In this document: in pieces, positions 31,273 to 41,224 of the stretch
Layout of the letters: every line of letters starts with the position of its first letter
Position numbering within the stretch: position 1 is the first letter of the stretch
NCBI RefSeq assembly: GCF_015350805.1
Contig: NZ_JADKSG010000001.1
Span: forward strand, 310,001-374,000
Direction of reading: 5' to 3'
DNA: 64,000 nucleotides
From: Herbiconiux sp. VKM Ac-1786
Lineage (GTDB): Bacteria; Actinomycetota; Actinomycetes; Actinomycetales; Microbacteriaceae
The notes under the pieces: model-generated
The model's database searches: none
Seen by the model: only the letters and a program-made list of their open reading frames with translations
Told to the model about the DNA's origin: nothing
Translations under genes and position numbers: made by a program

Positions 31273-32007
31273 TCAGGCGGAGATCGCGGCCAGGTGCCCG
31301 TCGATCTCGTCGATCGAGCGCTCGACGACGTACGCGATGATCGCTTCGCCCTTCTCGGCGGTCGCGGGCCGCGGGTCGCCGAAGACGCCGCTCGGCGAGA
31401 GCGTGTCGAAGCGGATCGGTCGCCGCCCGAAGTCGGCGGGCAGCTCGGGGTAGGCGGCGACGAAGCGCTCCGGATGCACGAGCCCCGGTTCGAGGGCCAG
31501 CACCATCGAGGTCTCGATCTCGTCGGCGTGGCAGAGACCCGGTGCCGCCCAAGCGGTCTCCTTCACGGTGTCACCGATCTCGGCGAGCCCCGGATAGTCG
31601 AGCACCAGCGTGTCGAAGCCCCCGATCGAGAGCTCGCGGGCGGCCGCGTGGACGGGCGCCCGGTTACCGTAGTCGCCGTTCACGACGACCAGGGTCGTCA
31701 CGCCGAACGACTGTGCCGAGAGGCCGATGTCGCGGCAGATCGCGGTGACGGTCGAGGCGGCGAGGGAGATCGTGCCGGGGAAGCCGCCGTTGTCCCAGGT
31801 CTCGACGAAGGGCACGGCCGGTAGCAGCAGGGCCTCGTAGTGGCGGGCGATGCGCTCGGCGACGCCGGCCGCCTGGATCGTGTCGGTCGAGAGCGGGAGG
31901 TGCGGCCCGTGCTGCTCGAGAGCACCGAAGGGCAGCACGGCGAGGGTGCGGCCGGAGGCGATGTGCTGCTGCACGTCGGTCCAGCTGGCGGAGGCGAGGT
32001 CGGTCAT
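31273..32007 (-). CDS. Creatininase/MftE-family amidohydrolase
   Basis: The 244-residue enzyme shows the creatininase fold: LAVLPFGALEQHGPHLPLSTDT with the Glu-His-Asp metal set, FVETWDNGGFPGTISLAASTV, LVVVNGDYGNRAPVHAAARE and CHADEIETSMVLAL. It hydrolyses cyclic amides such as creatinine, or resembles FAPy deformylase ArfB and MftE. I place the start at ATG 32007, which overlaps the kdpD stop in ATGA; ATG 32013 is an alternative. A purine-derived formamide would fit the neighbouring amidohydrolase and deaminases. Co-translation with kdpD is odd. Confidence 0.85.
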   Translation of the reverse strand: MTDLASASWTDVQQHIASGRTLAVLPFGALEQHGPHLPLSTDTIQAAGVAERIARHYEALLLPAVPFVETWDNGGFPGTISLAASTVTAICRDIGLSAQSFGVTTLVVVNGDYGNRAPVHAAARELSIGGFDTLVLDYPGLAEIGDTVKETAWAAPGLCHADEIETSMVLALEPGLVHPERFVAAYPELPADFGRRPIRFDTLSPSGVFGDPRPATAEKGEAIIAYVVERSIDEIDGHLAAISA

Positions 32008-34538
32008 CGGCATGCGGTCACAGTACCGCCGCACGTCGGCGAGCCGTCCGCCACCCGCAGCGCCACGACGAACGTCGACCCCCCGCCCGGCGTCTCCTCG
32101 TACTCGAGCGTGCCGCCCATCCCCTCCACGAAGCCCTTCGAGAGGGCCAGCCCGAGGCCGAGTCCCGAGCTGTTGTCGGTGTCACCGAGCCGCTGGAAGG
32201 GCACGAAGATGTCCTCGCGCCGGTCGGCCGGCACCCCCTTCCCCCGGTCGATCACGCGGATCTGCACCCCGTCGAGGAACGCCGACGCCGCCACCACCAC
32301 GGGCGACTCCGACGGCGCGTGCTTGAGGGCGTTCGCCAGCAGGTTCACCAGCACGCGCTCGAGCAGCACCGGGTCGGCGCGCATCGCCGGCAGTTCGGCG
32401 GGCAGGTCGAGCTCGACGGCCGACGGCCCGACCTCGAGCTCCTCCAGGGCGGCGGGCACGACGTCGGCGAGGTCGACGTCGGCGAGGGTCACGGCGAGCG
32501 CCCCCGCCTGCACGCGGCTGACGTCGAGCAGGTCGGTGAGCAGCCGGGTGAGCTGGCCGAGGCTCGTCTCGGCGGTCTCGAAGAGCTCCTCGCGGTCGGT
32601 GGGGCTCAGGATGCCCGTCGAGCTGCGCAGCCCGGTGACCGCCGCCGTGGCGCTGGCCAGCGGGCGGCGGAGGTCGTGGCCGACGGCCGCGAGCAGGGCG
32701 GTGCGCACCCGGTCGGCGGCGGCCAGCGGTGCCATCTCGCGGGCGGTCTGCTCGAGGTCGGCGTTCTCGAGGGCCGAGGCGAGCTGGGTGACGATGATGC
32801 CGAGCAGCCGCCGGTCGGACGACTGCAGCGTGCGGCCGTGCAGTTCGAGCACGGCCCGCTCTCCCACGGCCACCCGATCGACCGATATGTCAGATGCTCC
32901 CGGCCCGTCCACCGGCTCCCCGTCGCTCGCCAGCACCCGCTCCCCCACCACGACCCGCACCCCCGTCAGCCCGAACGCCTCCCGCGTGCGGGTCACGAAG
33001 GCCTGCAGGGCGTCCTGCCCCCGCAGCACCTCGCCCGCGACCCCCGCGATCAGCTCCGACTCGGCCGCCGACCGCCGCGCCGCCCGCGAGCGGCGGGCCG
33101 CCTGGTCGACCACGATCGACACGAGCACCGCGATCACGATGTAGAGCAGCAGCGCCAGGAGGTGCAGCGGCTCGTCGACGGTCACCGTGTACAACGGGTC
33201 GACGAAGAAGAAGTCGAGCGTCACCCCCGACAGGAGCGCCGCGAACAGCGCCGGCCAGATGCCGCCGACCAGCGCGACGACGACCACGAGCAGCTGGTAC
33301 GCCAGCACGTCCGAGGTGATCGAGTCCTCGCTCCGGAACGCCGTCAGCAGCCAGGTGAGCAGCGGCCCGCCCACCAGTGCGATCGCGGCGCCGAGCAGCC
33401 GGCGCCGGGCGGTGAGCGATCCCCCGACGCCCGGGAGGCGCATCCTGAGCCGGCCGCCGGCTGCGGCATGCGTGACGATGTGCACGTCGATGTCGCCCGA
33501 CTCGCGGATGACCGTCGCCCCGATGCCCGCCCCGGTGACCAGCGCGGCGAGGCGGCTGCGCCGCGACACCCCGAGCACGAGCTGGGTGGCGTTCGAGGCG
33601 CGGGCGAACTGCACGAGCGCCTCGGGGATGTCGCTGCCGACGACCTGGTGGAAGGTGCCGCCGAGGCTCTCGACGAGGGCGCGCTGGGCGGTGAGGGCGC
33701 CGGGGTCGACCGAGCGCAGGCCGTCCTGGCTGGTGACGTGCACCGCGAGCAGCTGGCCGCCGGCCGAGCGAGCCGCGATGCGGGAGCCGCGCCGCAGCAG
33801 GGTCTCGCCCTCGGGGCCGCCGGTGAGGGCGACGACCACGCGCTCCCGCGCCTCCCACTTCTGGCCGATGCCGTGCTCGCTGCGGTAGCGCTGCAGCGAG
33901 GAGTCGACCTCGTCGGCGAGCCAGAGCAGCGCCAGCTCGCGGAGGGCCGTGAGGTTGCCGAGCCGGAAGTAGTTCGACAGGGCCGCGTCGATCCGGGCCG
34001 CGGGGTAGACCACGCCGGCCGAGAGGCGGTCGCGCAGCGCCTGGGGCGCCAGGTCGACGACCTCGATCTGGTCGGCGTCGCGCAGCACGGCGTCCGGAAC
34101 CGTCTCGCGCTGGGGCACGCCCGTGATCTGCTGCACCACGTCGTTGAGCGACTCGATGTGCTGGATGTTCACGGTCGAGATCACGTCGATGCCTGCGTCC
34201 AGCAGCGTCTCGACGTCGCGCCAGCGCTTCTCGTGGGCGAGTCCCGGCGCGTTGGTGTGCGCCAGCTCGTCGACCAGCGCGACCTGCGGGGCCCGGGCGA
34301 GCACGGCGTCGAGGTCGAGCTCCTCGAGGTCGACGCCGCGGTGGGCCACGCGCAGCCGCGGCACGATCTCGAAGCCGAGGGTCATCGCGCGGGTGGCGGC
34401 GCGGCCGTGCGTCTCGACCACGGCCACCACCACGTCCCGGCCCTCCGAGCGCAGCCGCCGCCCCTCCTCGAGCATCGCGTAGGTCTTGCCCACGCCGGGG
34501 GCGGCCCCGAGCAGCACCCGCAGCCGTCCCTGCTTCAT
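32004..34538 (-). CDS. kdpD: Osmosensitive K+ channel sensor histidine kinase KdpD
   Basis: The 844-residue kinase has the KdpD order: N-terminal P-loop domain (GAAPGVGKTYAMLEE, residues 11-25; ALVDELAHTN; HEKRWRDVETLLDAGIDVISTVN), a universal-stress-like domain, four transmembrane helices, a GAF-like region, the phospho-acceptor helix GHDLRRPLASATAAV, and HATPase motifs (VNLLANALKHAPSE, GKGVP, GLGLGLALSKGFVEGMGG). It senses K+ limitation and would phosphorylate KdpE. No kdpE lies in the window; the next gene is the creatininase-like one. It is 60 bases downstream of kdpC. Confidence 0.95.
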   Translation of the reverse strand: MKQGRLRVLLGAAPGVGKTYAMLEEGRRLRSEGRDVVVAVVETHGRAATRAMTLGFEIVPRLRVAHRGVDLEELDLDAVLARAPQVALVDELAHTNAPGLAHEKRWRDVETLLDAGIDVISTVNIQHIESLNDVVQQITGVPQRETVPDAVLRDADQIEVVDLAPQALRDRLSAGVVYPAARIDAALSNYFRLGNLTALRELALLWLADEVDSSLQRYRSEHGIGQKWEARERVVVALTGGPEGETLLRRGSRIAARSAGGQLLAVHVTSQDGLRSVDPGALTAQRALVESLGGTFHQVVGSDIPEALVQFARASNATQLVLGVSRRSRLAALVTGAGIGATVIRESGDIDVHIVTHAAAGGRLRMRLPGVGGSLTARRRLLGAAIALVGGPLLTWLLTAFRSEDSITSDVLAYQLLVVVVALVGGIWPALFAALLSGVTLDFFFVDPLYTVTVDEPLHLLALLLYIVIAVLVSIVVDQAARRSRAARRSAAESELIAGVAGEVLRGQDALQAFVTRTREAFGLTGVRVVVGERVLASDGEPVDGPGASDISVDRVAVGERAVLELHGRTLQSSDRRLLGIIVTQLASALENADLEQTAREMAPLAAADRVRTALLAAVGHDLRRPLASATAAVTGLRSSTGILSPTDREELFETAETSLGQLTRLLTDLLDVSRVQAGALAVTLADVDLADVVPAALEELEVGPSAVELDLPAELPAMRADPVLLERVLVNLLANALKHAPSESPVVVAASAFLDGVQIRVIDRGKGVPADRREDIFVPFQRLGDTDNSSGLGLGLALSKGFVEGMGGTLEYEETPGGGSTFVVALRVADGSPTCGGTVTACR

Positions 34539-34598
34539 GCGCGCACCCCCGCCACCACGACGGCTGCCGGCCAGAACGCGAACCCGGTCACCGGATGC

Positions 34599-35201
34599 TC
34601 AGCCCGCGAGCTCGGACAGCGCGACGTTCAGCTGCAGCACGTTCACGGTCGGCTCGCCGAGGTAGCCGAGGTCGCGACCCTGGGTGAACTGGTCGACGAG
34701 CGACTGCACCTCGGCCTCGGGCACGCCCCGGGCATCCGCGATTCGAGCGACCTGCTCGTTCGCGTATTCAGGGCTGATGTGCGGGTCGAGGCCCGAGCCC
34801 GAGGTGGTGAGCGCGTCGACCGGGATGTCGCCGGCGTCGACCCCGTCGCTCGCGGCGATGGCGTCGCGCCGAGCCTCGATCTCCTCGAGGAACGACGGGT
34901 TCTCGGGCCCGTAGTTGCTCGCGACCGACGCCGAGGCGTCGTAGCCGGCCGCCGAGGGGCGGGACTGGAACCACTCGGGCAGGGCGGCTCCGTCGGCGTC
35001 GGTGAACGACTGGCCGATCAGCGACGAGCCGACCGGCTCGCCGTCGACGGTCACGATGCTGCCGTTGGCCTGGGCGGGCAGCGCGAGCTGGCCGATGCCG
35101 AGCACGGCGACGGGGTACGCGATGCCGAGCACGACGGTCGCGACGAGCATGTAGCGGAGGGCGACCCAGTAGGGGCGGGCGAACCCGCGGGTGGTGGCCA
35201 T
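34599..35201 (-). CDS. kdpC: K+-transporting ATPase subunit C
   Basis: The 200-residue KdpC has one N-terminal membrane helix (VALRYMLVATVVLGIAYPVAVLGI) and the periplasmic domain with GSIVTVDGEPVGSSLIGQSF, WFQSRPSAAGYDASASVASNYGPEN and LTTSGSGLDPHISPEYA. It stabilises the KdpAB complex and assists ATP binding. ATG 35201 has AGGACATC in front. Its length fits the usual 190-200 residues. Confidence 0.95.
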   Translation of the reverse strand: MATTRGFARPYWVALRYMLVATVVLGIAYPVAVLGIGQLALPAQANGSIVTVDGEPVGSSLIGQSFTDADGAALPEWFQSRPSAAGYDASASVASNYGPENPSFLEEIEARRDAIAASDGVDAGDIPVDALTTSGSGLDPHISPEYANEQVARIADARGVPEAEVQSLVDQFTQGRDLGYLGEPTVNVLQLNVALSELAG

Positions 35202-35235
35202 GGTGATGTCCTGTCTGTAGACGATGCGGGAGGGG

Positions 35236-37305
35236 CTAGAAGCCCGGGATGAGGCTGACGACGAGGTCGATGATCTTGATCCCGATGAACGGGGCGATCA
35301 CCCCGCCCAGCCCGTACACGAGGATGTTGCGGGAGAGGATGCGCGACGCCGACATGGGCCGGTACTTCACGCCCCTCAATGCCAGCGGGATCAGCGCGAT
35401 GATCACCAGCGCGTTGAAGATCACCGCCGAGAGGATGGCCGAGGCCGGCGAGTGCAGCCCCATGATGTTGAGCAGCCCGAGCCCCGGGAACACCGCTGCG
35501 AACATCGCCGGGATGATGGCGAAGTACTTCGCCACGTCGTTCGCGATCGAGAAGGTCGTGAGCGCCCCGCGGGTGATCAGCAGCTGCTTGCCGATGGCCA
35601 CGATGTCGATGAGCTTCGTGGGGTCGGAGTCGAGGTCGACCATGTTGCCGGCCTCCTTCGCGGCGGAGGTGCCGGTGTTCATCGCCACGCCGACGTCGGC
35701 CTGCGCGAGCGCCGGGGCGTCGTTGGTGCCGTCGCCGGTCATGGCGACCAGCCGGCCGCCCTCCTGCTCCTTCCGGATCAGGGCGAGCTTGTCCTCGGGC
35801 GTCGCCTCGGCGAGGTAGTCGTCGACCCCGGCCTCCTCGGCGATCGCCTTGGCGGTGAGGGGGTTGTCACCCGTGATCATGACGGTGCGGATGCCCATCG
35901 AACGCAGCTCGGCGAAGCGCGACGCCATGCCCTCCTTGACGATGTCCTTGAGGTAGACGACGCCGAGCAGCCGGGCCGGGGCGCCGGGCTCGCGCACCGC
36001 GACCACGAGCGGGGTTCCGCCGAGGCTCGCGATGCGGTCGGTCGACTCCTCGAGCTCGTCGAAGAGCTCGCTGCCCGAGGTTCCGCTCTCCTTCGCCCAG
36101 GCGGTGACGGCCGAGCCGGCGCCCTTGCGGATCTGGCGGCCGTCGGCGAAGTCGATCCCGCTCATCCGGGTCTGCGCGGTGAAGGGGACGATCTCGCCAT
36201 CGACCGCCGCGGGCCTCACGAAACCGTCGGCCGAAGCCAGATCCACGATCGACTTGCCCTCGGGTGTGGGGTCGGAGAGCGACGACAGCGCCGCGGCCTC
36301 CCGCAGCTCCCCGGCCAGCACGCCCTTCAGCGTGCGGAACTCGGCGGCCCGGCGGTTGCCGTAGGTGATCGTGCCGGTCTTGTCCATCAGCAGGGTGGTC
36401 ACGTCGCCGGCGGCCTCCACGGCGCGTCCCGACATGGCGAGCACGTTGTGCTGCACGAGCCGGTCCATGCCGGCGATGCCGATCGCCGAGAGGAGGGCGC
36501 CGATGGTGGTGGGGATGAGGCACACGAGCAGGGCGACCATCACGGCGATGGAGGGTGCGGCATCCGAGTACCCGGCGATCGGGCCGAGGGTGAGCACGAC
36601 GATCAGGAACACGATCGACAGGCTCGCCAGCAGGATGTTCAGCGCGATCTCGTTCGGCGTCTTCTGGCGCGAGGCGCCCTCGACGAGGCGGATCATGCGG
36701 TCGACGAAGGTCTCGCCGGGCTTGGAGGTGATGCGCACGACCACGCGGTCGGACAGCACCCGGGTGCCGCCCGTGACCGCGCTGCGGTCGCCGCCCGACT
36801 CCCGGACGACCGGGGCGGACTCGCCCGTGATCGCCGACTCGTCGATCGAGGCGATGCCGTCGACGATGTCGCCGTCGCCCGGCACGAGCTCCCCGGCGAC
36901 CACCACGACGGTGTCGCCGAGGGTGAGGTCGGCCGAGGCCACCTGCTCGGTCTCGGCCTTCAGCGCGGCCGGATCTCCGGCCGGGTCGTACCCGACGACC
37001 CGCGCCGCCATCGTGCTGGTGCGGGTGGAGCGGAGCGTGGCGGCCTGCGCCTTGCCGCGCCCTTCGGCGACCGACTCGGCGAGGTTCGCGAACAGCACGG
37101 TGAGCCAGAGCCAGACGGCGATCGCCCAGGTGAAGGCGAGCGAGTCGGAGCCGCCGACGAACGGCTGCGCGATGGCGAGCACCGTGGTGAACGCGGCGCC
37201 GACCTCGACGATGAACATGACGGGGTTCCGCCACATCAGCCGCGGGGACAGCTTGCGGAGCGCCCCGGGGAGCCCCGCGGCGATCTGACTGGGGAGGTTG
37301 GACAT
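35236..37305 (-). CDS. kdpB: K+-transporting P-type ATPase subunit B
   Basis: The 689-residue P-type ATPase has the phosphorylated D308 in DKTGTIT, the actuator-loop TGES (160-163), PTTIG in the membrane channel, [21 protein letters not shown] and [18 protein letters not shown] for the P domain. It hydrolyses ATP to drive K+ through KdpA. ATG 37305 overlaps the kdpA TAA by one base (TAATG), with GGAGG-like context; a longer frame upstream is spurious. The family's usual length is 680-690. Confidence 0.96.
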   Translation of the reverse strand: MSNLPSQIAAGLPGALRKLSPRLMWRNPVMFIVEVGAAFTTVLAIAQPFVGGSDSLAFTWAIAVWLWLTVLFANLAESVAEGRGKAQAATLRSTRTSTMAARVVGYDPAGDPAALKAETEQVASADLTLGDTVVVVAGELVPGDGDIVDGIASIDESAITGESAPVVRESGGDRSAVTGGTRVLSDRVVVRITSKPGETFVDRMIRLVEGASRQKTPNEIALNILLASLSIVFLIVVLTLGPIAGYSDAAPSIAVMVALLVCLIPTTIGALLSAIGIAGMDRLVQHNVLAMSGRAVEAAGDVTTLLMDKTGTITYGNRRAAEFRTLKGVLAGELREAAALSSLSDPTPEGKSIVDLASADGFVRPAAVDGEIVPFTAQTRMSGIDFADGRQIRKGAGSAVTAWAKESGTSGSELFDELEESTDRIASLGGTPLVVAVREPGAPARLLGVVYLKDIVKEGMASRFAELRSMGIRTVMITGDNPLTAKAIAEEAGVDDYLAEATPEDKLALIRKEQEGGRLVAMTGDGTNDAPALAQADVGVAMNTGTSAAKEAGNMVDLDSDPTKLIDIVAIGKQLLITRGALTTFSIANDVAKYFAIIPAMFAAVFPGLGLLNIMGLHSPASAILSAVIFNALVIIALIPLALRGVKYRPMSASRILSRNILVYGLGGVIAPFIGIKIIDLVVSLIPGF

Positions 37306-38978
37306 TACTGAAGCCCTTCGGCGAGAGGTCCGAGTGCGAGCACGGGGAAGTAGGTGAGGGCGACGACGATGACGATCACGCCCACGAGGAGGCCCACGAA
37401 CTGCGGGCGGTGGGTCGGCAGGGTGCCGGCGGTCACGGGCACCTTGCCCTGCGCGGCCAGCGAGCCGGCCAGGGCGAGCACGAGCACGATCGGCACGAAG
37501 CGTCCGAGCAGCATCGCGAGGCCCAGCGCGGTGTTGAACCACGGGGTGTTGGCGGTGAGGCCGGCGAAGGCCGACCCGTTGTTGTTGGCCGCGCTGGTGA
37601 AGGCGTAGAGCACCTCGGTGAAGCCGTGCAGGCCGGGGTTCCAGATCGAGGTGCTCTCGACGTCGGCGCGCACCGGCGGGATCGCGAAGCTGAGCGCGGT
37701 GCCGACGAGCACGAGGGTGGGCGTGGCGAGGATGTACAGGCTCGCCAGCTTGATCTCGCGCGGGCCGAGCTTCTTGCCCAGGTACTCGGGCGTGCGGCCG
37801 ACGAGCAGGCCCGCGATGAACACGGTGATCACCGCGATCATCAGGATGCCGTAGAGCCCCGCCCCGATGCCGCCCGGCGCGATCTCGCCGAGCATCATGT
37901 TGAACAGCGTCATCATGCCGCCGAGCGACGTGAAGCTGTCGTGCATCGAGTTGACCGCGCCCGTGGAGGTGATGGTCGAGGTCGTGGCGAACAGCGTCGA
38001 CGCGGCGATGCCGAAGCGCTGCTCCTTGCCCTCCATCGCGCCGCCGGCGAGCTGCGGACCGGTTCCGGCGCCGCCGATCTCGAAGGCGGTGAGCGCGGCG
38101 AGCGAGGCCACGAAGAGCACGCCCATCGCGGCCAGCACGGCGTAGCCCTGACGGGTGTCGCCGACCATCTTCCCGAAGGTGCGCGGCAGCGCGAACGGGA
38201 TGGCGAGCATGAGCACGACCTCGAACATGCTGGTCCAGGGCGTGGGGTTCTCGAACGGATGCGCGGAGTTCGTGTTGAAGAAGCCGCCACCGTTGTTGCC
38301 CAGCATCTTGATCGCCTCCTGGGAGGCCACCGGCCCGCCGGGAACGGTCGCGGTGCCACCCGTCAGCGTGGTCACCTCGGTGAAGCCGCTGAAGTTCTGG
38401 ATGACGCCACCCGCGATCAGCACGATCGCCGACACGACGGCCAGCGGCAGCAGGATGCGCAGCACGGCCCGGGTCAGGTCGACCCAGAAGTTGCCGAGCG
38501 TGCCCGTGTTCCGCCGCGCGAAGCCGCGCACCAGGGCGATGGCGACCGCGAGGCCGACGCCGGCCGAGACGAAGTTCTGCACGGCGAGGCCGGCGATCTG
38601 CACGGTGTAGCCGAGCGTGACGTCGGGCGAGTACGACTGCCAGTTCGTGTTGGTCACGAAGGACGCGGCCGTGTTGAACGACAGCCCCTCGGGCACGGCC
38701 GGGAAGCCGAGCGAGTAGGGCAGCACGGCCTGAAGCCGCTGTAGCGCGTAGACGAACAGCACGCCGATCAGCGAGAAGGCGAGCACCCCGCGGAGGTAGG
38801 CGCCCCAGCTCTGCTCGGAGTCGGAGTCGACCCCGACGAGCCGGTAGAGCCCGCGCTCGACCCGGAGGTCCTTGGCACGGGTGAAGGTCCAGGCGATGTA
38901 GTCGCCGAGGGGGCGGTGGATGACCGCCAGCACGAGCACGAGGGTCGCCAGCTGGGCGACCAGGAGCCAGGCTTCCAT
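37305..38978 (-). CDS. kdpA: K+-transporting ATPase subunit A (channel subunit)
   Basis: The 557-residue membrane protein is the K+-selective subunit related to MPM channel proteins, with about ten helices and four pore loops. Recognisable parts are [44 protein letters not shown] (two nearby blocks), [23 protein letters not shown] and [15 protein letters not shown], the selectivity-filter-type glycines. ATG 38978 follows kdpF by zero bases apart from its stop (38979-38981). It binds K+ with high affinity under starvation. Confidence 0.95.
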   Translation of the reverse strand: MEAWLLVAQLATLVLVLAVIHRPLGDYIAWTFTRAKDLRVERGLYRLVGVDSDSEQSWGAYLRGVLAFSLIGVLFVYALQRLQAVLPYSLGFPAVPEGLSFNTAASFVTNTNWQSYSPDVTLGYTVQIAGLAVQNFVSAGVGLAVAIALVRGFARRNTGTLGNFWVDLTRAVLRILLPLAVVSAIVLIAGGVIQNFSGFTEVTTLTGGTATVPGGPVASQEAIKMLGNNGGGFFNTNSAHPFENPTPWTSMFEVVLMLAIPFALPRTFGKMVGDTRQGYAVLAAMGVLFVASLAALTAFEIGGAGTGPQLAGGAMEGKEQRFGIAASTLFATTSTITSTGAVNSMHDSFTSLGGMMTLFNMMLGEIAPGGIGAGLYGILMIAVITVFIAGLLVGRTPEYLGKKLGPREIKLASLYILATPTLVLVGTALSFAIPPVRADVESTSIWNPGLHGFTEVLYAFTSAANNNGSAFAGLTANTPWFNTALGLAMLLGRFVPIVLVLALAGSLAAQGKVPVTAGTLPTHRPQFVGLLVGVIVIVVALTYFPVLALGPLAEGLQ

Positions 38979-39068
38979 CTAGAACCTCTCCGGCTTCACG
39001 AGGGCGACCACCAGGTACGCCACTCCGGCGACACCCAGCAGCGCGGCGGCGAGTTCGAGCACGATCAC
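38979..39068 (-). CDS. kdpF: K+-transporting ATPase subunit F (29 residues)
   Basis: A 29-codon ORF, too short for standard gene callers, encodes [21 protein letters not shown] and then VALVKPERF before a stop directly abutting kdpA. One hydrophobic helix ending in KPERF is the KdpF signature. KdpF is a lipid-like stabiliser of the Kdp complex. The GTG start (39066-39068) overlaps the stop of the preceding small ORF in GTGA. Confidence 0.9.
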   Translation of the reverse strand: MIVLELAAALLGVAGVAYLVVALVKPERF

Positions 39069-39160
39069 AGCTTCTCGACCCCCTTCGCGACGAGGGCGAC
39101 GACGCCGAAGGCGGCGAGGATCGCGACGATATAGATCACGTCGAGCACGGTGTTCTCCAT
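39065..39160 (-). CDS. 31-residue hydrophobic small protein upstream of kdpF
   Basis: An ATG at 39160 opens 31 codons ([18 protein letters not shown], then [13 protein letters not shown]) ending in TGA that overlaps the kdpF start. It is one membrane helix with acidic N-terminus and basic C-terminus. I know of no named Kdp subunit at this position, although small hydrophobic proteins are seen in other Kdp loci. The tight GTGA overlap with kdpF argues that it is real and part of the operon. It may be a further Kdp-associated peptide or a regulatory leader peptide. Confidence 0.65.
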   Translation of the reverse strand: MENTVLDVIYIVAILAAFGVVALVAKGVEKL

Positions 39161-39228
39161 CCGATGGGCGCCCCCGATGGGCGCGCGGTACGGATGCGAG
39201 TGTGCTCGCCGAGGGGCCCGGTTCCGGC

Positions 39229-39243
39229 GGTCCTAACGCTTTC
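39229..39243 (-). promoter_or_regulatory. Candidate response-regulator site upstream of the kdp operon
   Basis: On the kdp coding strand AGGA repeats with 11-base spacing (revcomp of TCCT at 39229 and 39240), a direct-repeat layout typical for OmpR/KdpE-type regulators. It lies about 70-80 bases before the first kdp ORF. No clear -10/-35 pair is visible, so the call rests on spacing alone. The rest of 39161-39347 holds no gene I can see. Confidence 0.35.
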
Positions 39244-39347
39244 CTGACGGCTCGGGGCGGTCGGTGCGGTGAATCCTCACGCGATCCGAACGCGGGGTCG
39301 CCTGAGCCCCGTTCACGCGGGTGCCCGGGCGGGCCGCTCCGGATGCG

Positions 39348-40406
39348 CTAGAGCGGGTAGGCGGTGGCGTCGTCGGCGGCGAACGAGAACCACACGGTCA
39401 CCCCGGGCGCGAGGTCGAGTTCGGCCGCGTCCCGCGGCGAGACGTCGGCCGCGAGCGTGCCGGCGCGCACCCGCACCGTGTCGCCGCGCGGCTCGACGTC
39501 GGTCACCCGGCCCGGCACGGTGGTGCGGCCGGACGCCCCGGGTGGCTGCTCCCGTGCGGCGGAGACCGCGGCGGGCCGCAGCGAAACCGCCACCGCACTC
39601 CCGGGCCGCAGCCGCTCCACCGGGCGCACCGCCAGGCGATGTCCGTCGGAGGTGAGCACCACCGCCGCCCCCTCGGCGACACCGGTGAGCAGATTGACCC
39701 CGGTGAGCCCGGCCGCGAAGGGCGTGCGCGGCCGTTCCAGCACGGCGGCCGTCGGGCCGGAGTCGACCACCCGGCCGGCGTCGAGCACGACGACCCGGTC
39801 GGCCAGCGTGAAGGCGTCGAGCACGTCGTGGGTGACGATGATCGTGCTGCGCCCGGCGAGCACCGTCCGCAGCGTGCGCCGGAGCGCCGGTGCGACCGAG
39901 ACGTCGAGCGCCGCCATGGGCTCGTCCAGGAGCAGCAGCGCCGGGTCGGCCGCGAGGGCTCTGGCCACGGCGATGCGCTGCGCCTGGCCTCCCGAGAGCT
40001 GGGCGGGGCGGCGATCGGCCAGCTCGGCGGCGTCGACGCGTTCCAGCCACTCGGCCGCGCGGGCTCCGGCCTCCGCGCGCGATCGCCCGCGGCTCCGCGG
40101 GCCGAACGCCACGTTGTCGCGGACGCTCAGGTGCGGGAAGAGCAGCGCGTCCTGAGCCAGCATCGAGACGCCACGGGCGTGCGGGGGCAGCCAGTGGCCG
40201 CGGCCGGTGCCGCCGACGTCGAAGAGCCGCCGGGCATCCAGTCGGGCGTGCCCGCGGTCGGGGCGGAGCAGTCCGGCGATGACGTCGAGCACGGTCGATT
40301 TGCCGGAGCCGTTCGGCCCGAGCACGGCGATCGTCTCTCCCGGTCCCACCTCGAGCGACACGGACACGTCGCGCTCGAGCACCGTCGCCTCCAGCTCGAA
40401 GCTCAT
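39348..40406 (-). CDS. modC: Molybdate ABC transporter ATPase ModC
   Basis: The 352-residue ATPase has Walker [10 protein letters not shown], a Q-loop in [15 protein letters not shown], signature LSGGQAQR, Walker [13 protein letters not shown] and H-loop TIIVTHD, followed by a C-terminal Mop/TOBE domain ([16 protein letters not shown]..). The TOBE domain binds molybdate and can inhibit transport. It overlaps modB by ATGA. The modulator-like tail and the neighbouring modA/modB make the molybdate assignment firm; tungstate is possible too. Confidence 0.92.
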   Translation of the reverse strand: MSFELEATVLERDVSVSLEVGPGETIAVLGPNGSGKSTVLDVIAGLLRPDRGHARLDARRLFDVGGTGRGHWLPPHARGVSMLAQDALLFPHLSVRDNVAFGPRSRGRSRAEAGARAAEWLERVDAAELADRRPAQLSGGQAQRIAVARALAADPALLLLDEPMAALDVSVAPALRRTLRTVLAGRSTIIVTHDVLDAFTLADRVVVLDAGRVVDSGPTAAVLERPRTPFAAGLTGVNLLTGVAEGAAVVLTSDGHRLAVRPVERLRPGSAVAVSLRPAAVSAAREQPPGASGRTTVPGRVTDVEPRGDTVRVRAGTLAADVSPRDAAELDLAPGVTVWFSFAADDATAYPL

Positions 40407-41218
40407 CGCGCCCGCCGCCTCAGGCGGAGTCCGGCGGGCTCGCCGGCGCGGTGCGCGACGGCCACGACGACCACGGCGACGACGACCAGCACGAGCGAGA
40501 GGGCGACCGCCGCATCCGGATCGGTCTCGCGCTGCAGGTAGATCTCGAGCGGCAGCGTGCGCGTGACGCCCTGCAGCGAGCCCGCGAAGGTGAGGGTGGC
40601 GCCGAACTCGCCGAGCGCGCGGGCGAACGACAGCACCGCGCCCGAGACGAGGGCGGGCAGCACGAGCGGCAGCGTGATGCGCCGCAGCACTGTGGTGGGC
40701 CGCGCGCCGAGCGTCGCGCCGACGGCCTCGTAGCGGGTGCCGACCGTGCGGAGCGCCCCCTCGAGGCTGAGCACCAGGAACGGCAGCGCCACGAAGGTCT
40801 GCGCGAGCACGACCGCCGTGGTGGAGAAGGCGATGGTCACGCCGAAGGCCTCGAAGCCCTGCCCGAGCAGCCCGCGCCGCCCGAAGGTGTAGAGCAGCGC
40901 GATGCCGCCGACGACCGGCGGCAGCACGAGCGGCAGCAGCACCAGCGAGCGCAGCACCTTCTGCCCCCAGAACCGCGTGCGGGCGAGCACGACCGCCATC
41001 GGCACCCCGAGCATCACGCAGAGCGCGGTCGAGGCGAGGGAGGTGCGGAGGCTGAGGCCGAGGGCGTCGAGCGAGGACTCGGAGGTGATCAGCGGCACGA
41101 AGTCGGCCCAGTTCACCCGCAGGAGCATCGCCACGAGCGGCAGCACCACGAAGGCGGCGCCGACCGCGGCCACCGCGGCGACCCAGCGCGGCACCCCGCC
41201 GTACGTGCTCCCGGACAT
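40403..41218 (-). CDS. modB: Molybdate ABC transporter permease ModB
   Basis: The 271-residue permease has about five or six helices and the EAA-loop at [27 protein letters not shown]. It begins after modA by 6 bases and overlaps modC. In ModB it couples to ModC through that loop. [14 protein letters not shown]-like segments and [26 protein letters not shown] (typical ModB C-terminal motif) support molybdate rather than sulfate. Confidence 0.92.
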   Translation of the reverse strand: MSGSTYGGVPRWVAAVAAVGAAFVVLPLVAMLLRVNWADFVPLITSESSLDALGLSLRTSLASTALCVMLGVPMAVVLARTRFWGQKVLRSLVLLPLVLPPVVGGIALLYTFGRRGLLGQGFEAFGVTIAFSTTAVVLAQTFVALPFLVLSLEGALRTVGTRYEAVGATLGARPTTVLRRITLPLVLPALVSGAVLSFARALGEFGATLTFAGSLQGVTRTLPLEIYLQRETDPDAAVALSLVLVVVAVVVVAVAHRAGEPAGLRLRRRAR

Positions 41219-41224
41219 CGCGGC

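Noticed and set aside
37306-37542. Upstream extension of kdpB
   Set aside because: The extra 79 codons overlap kdpA in another frame and are Arg/Gly-rich; ATG 37305 gives the family length and TAATG coupling.
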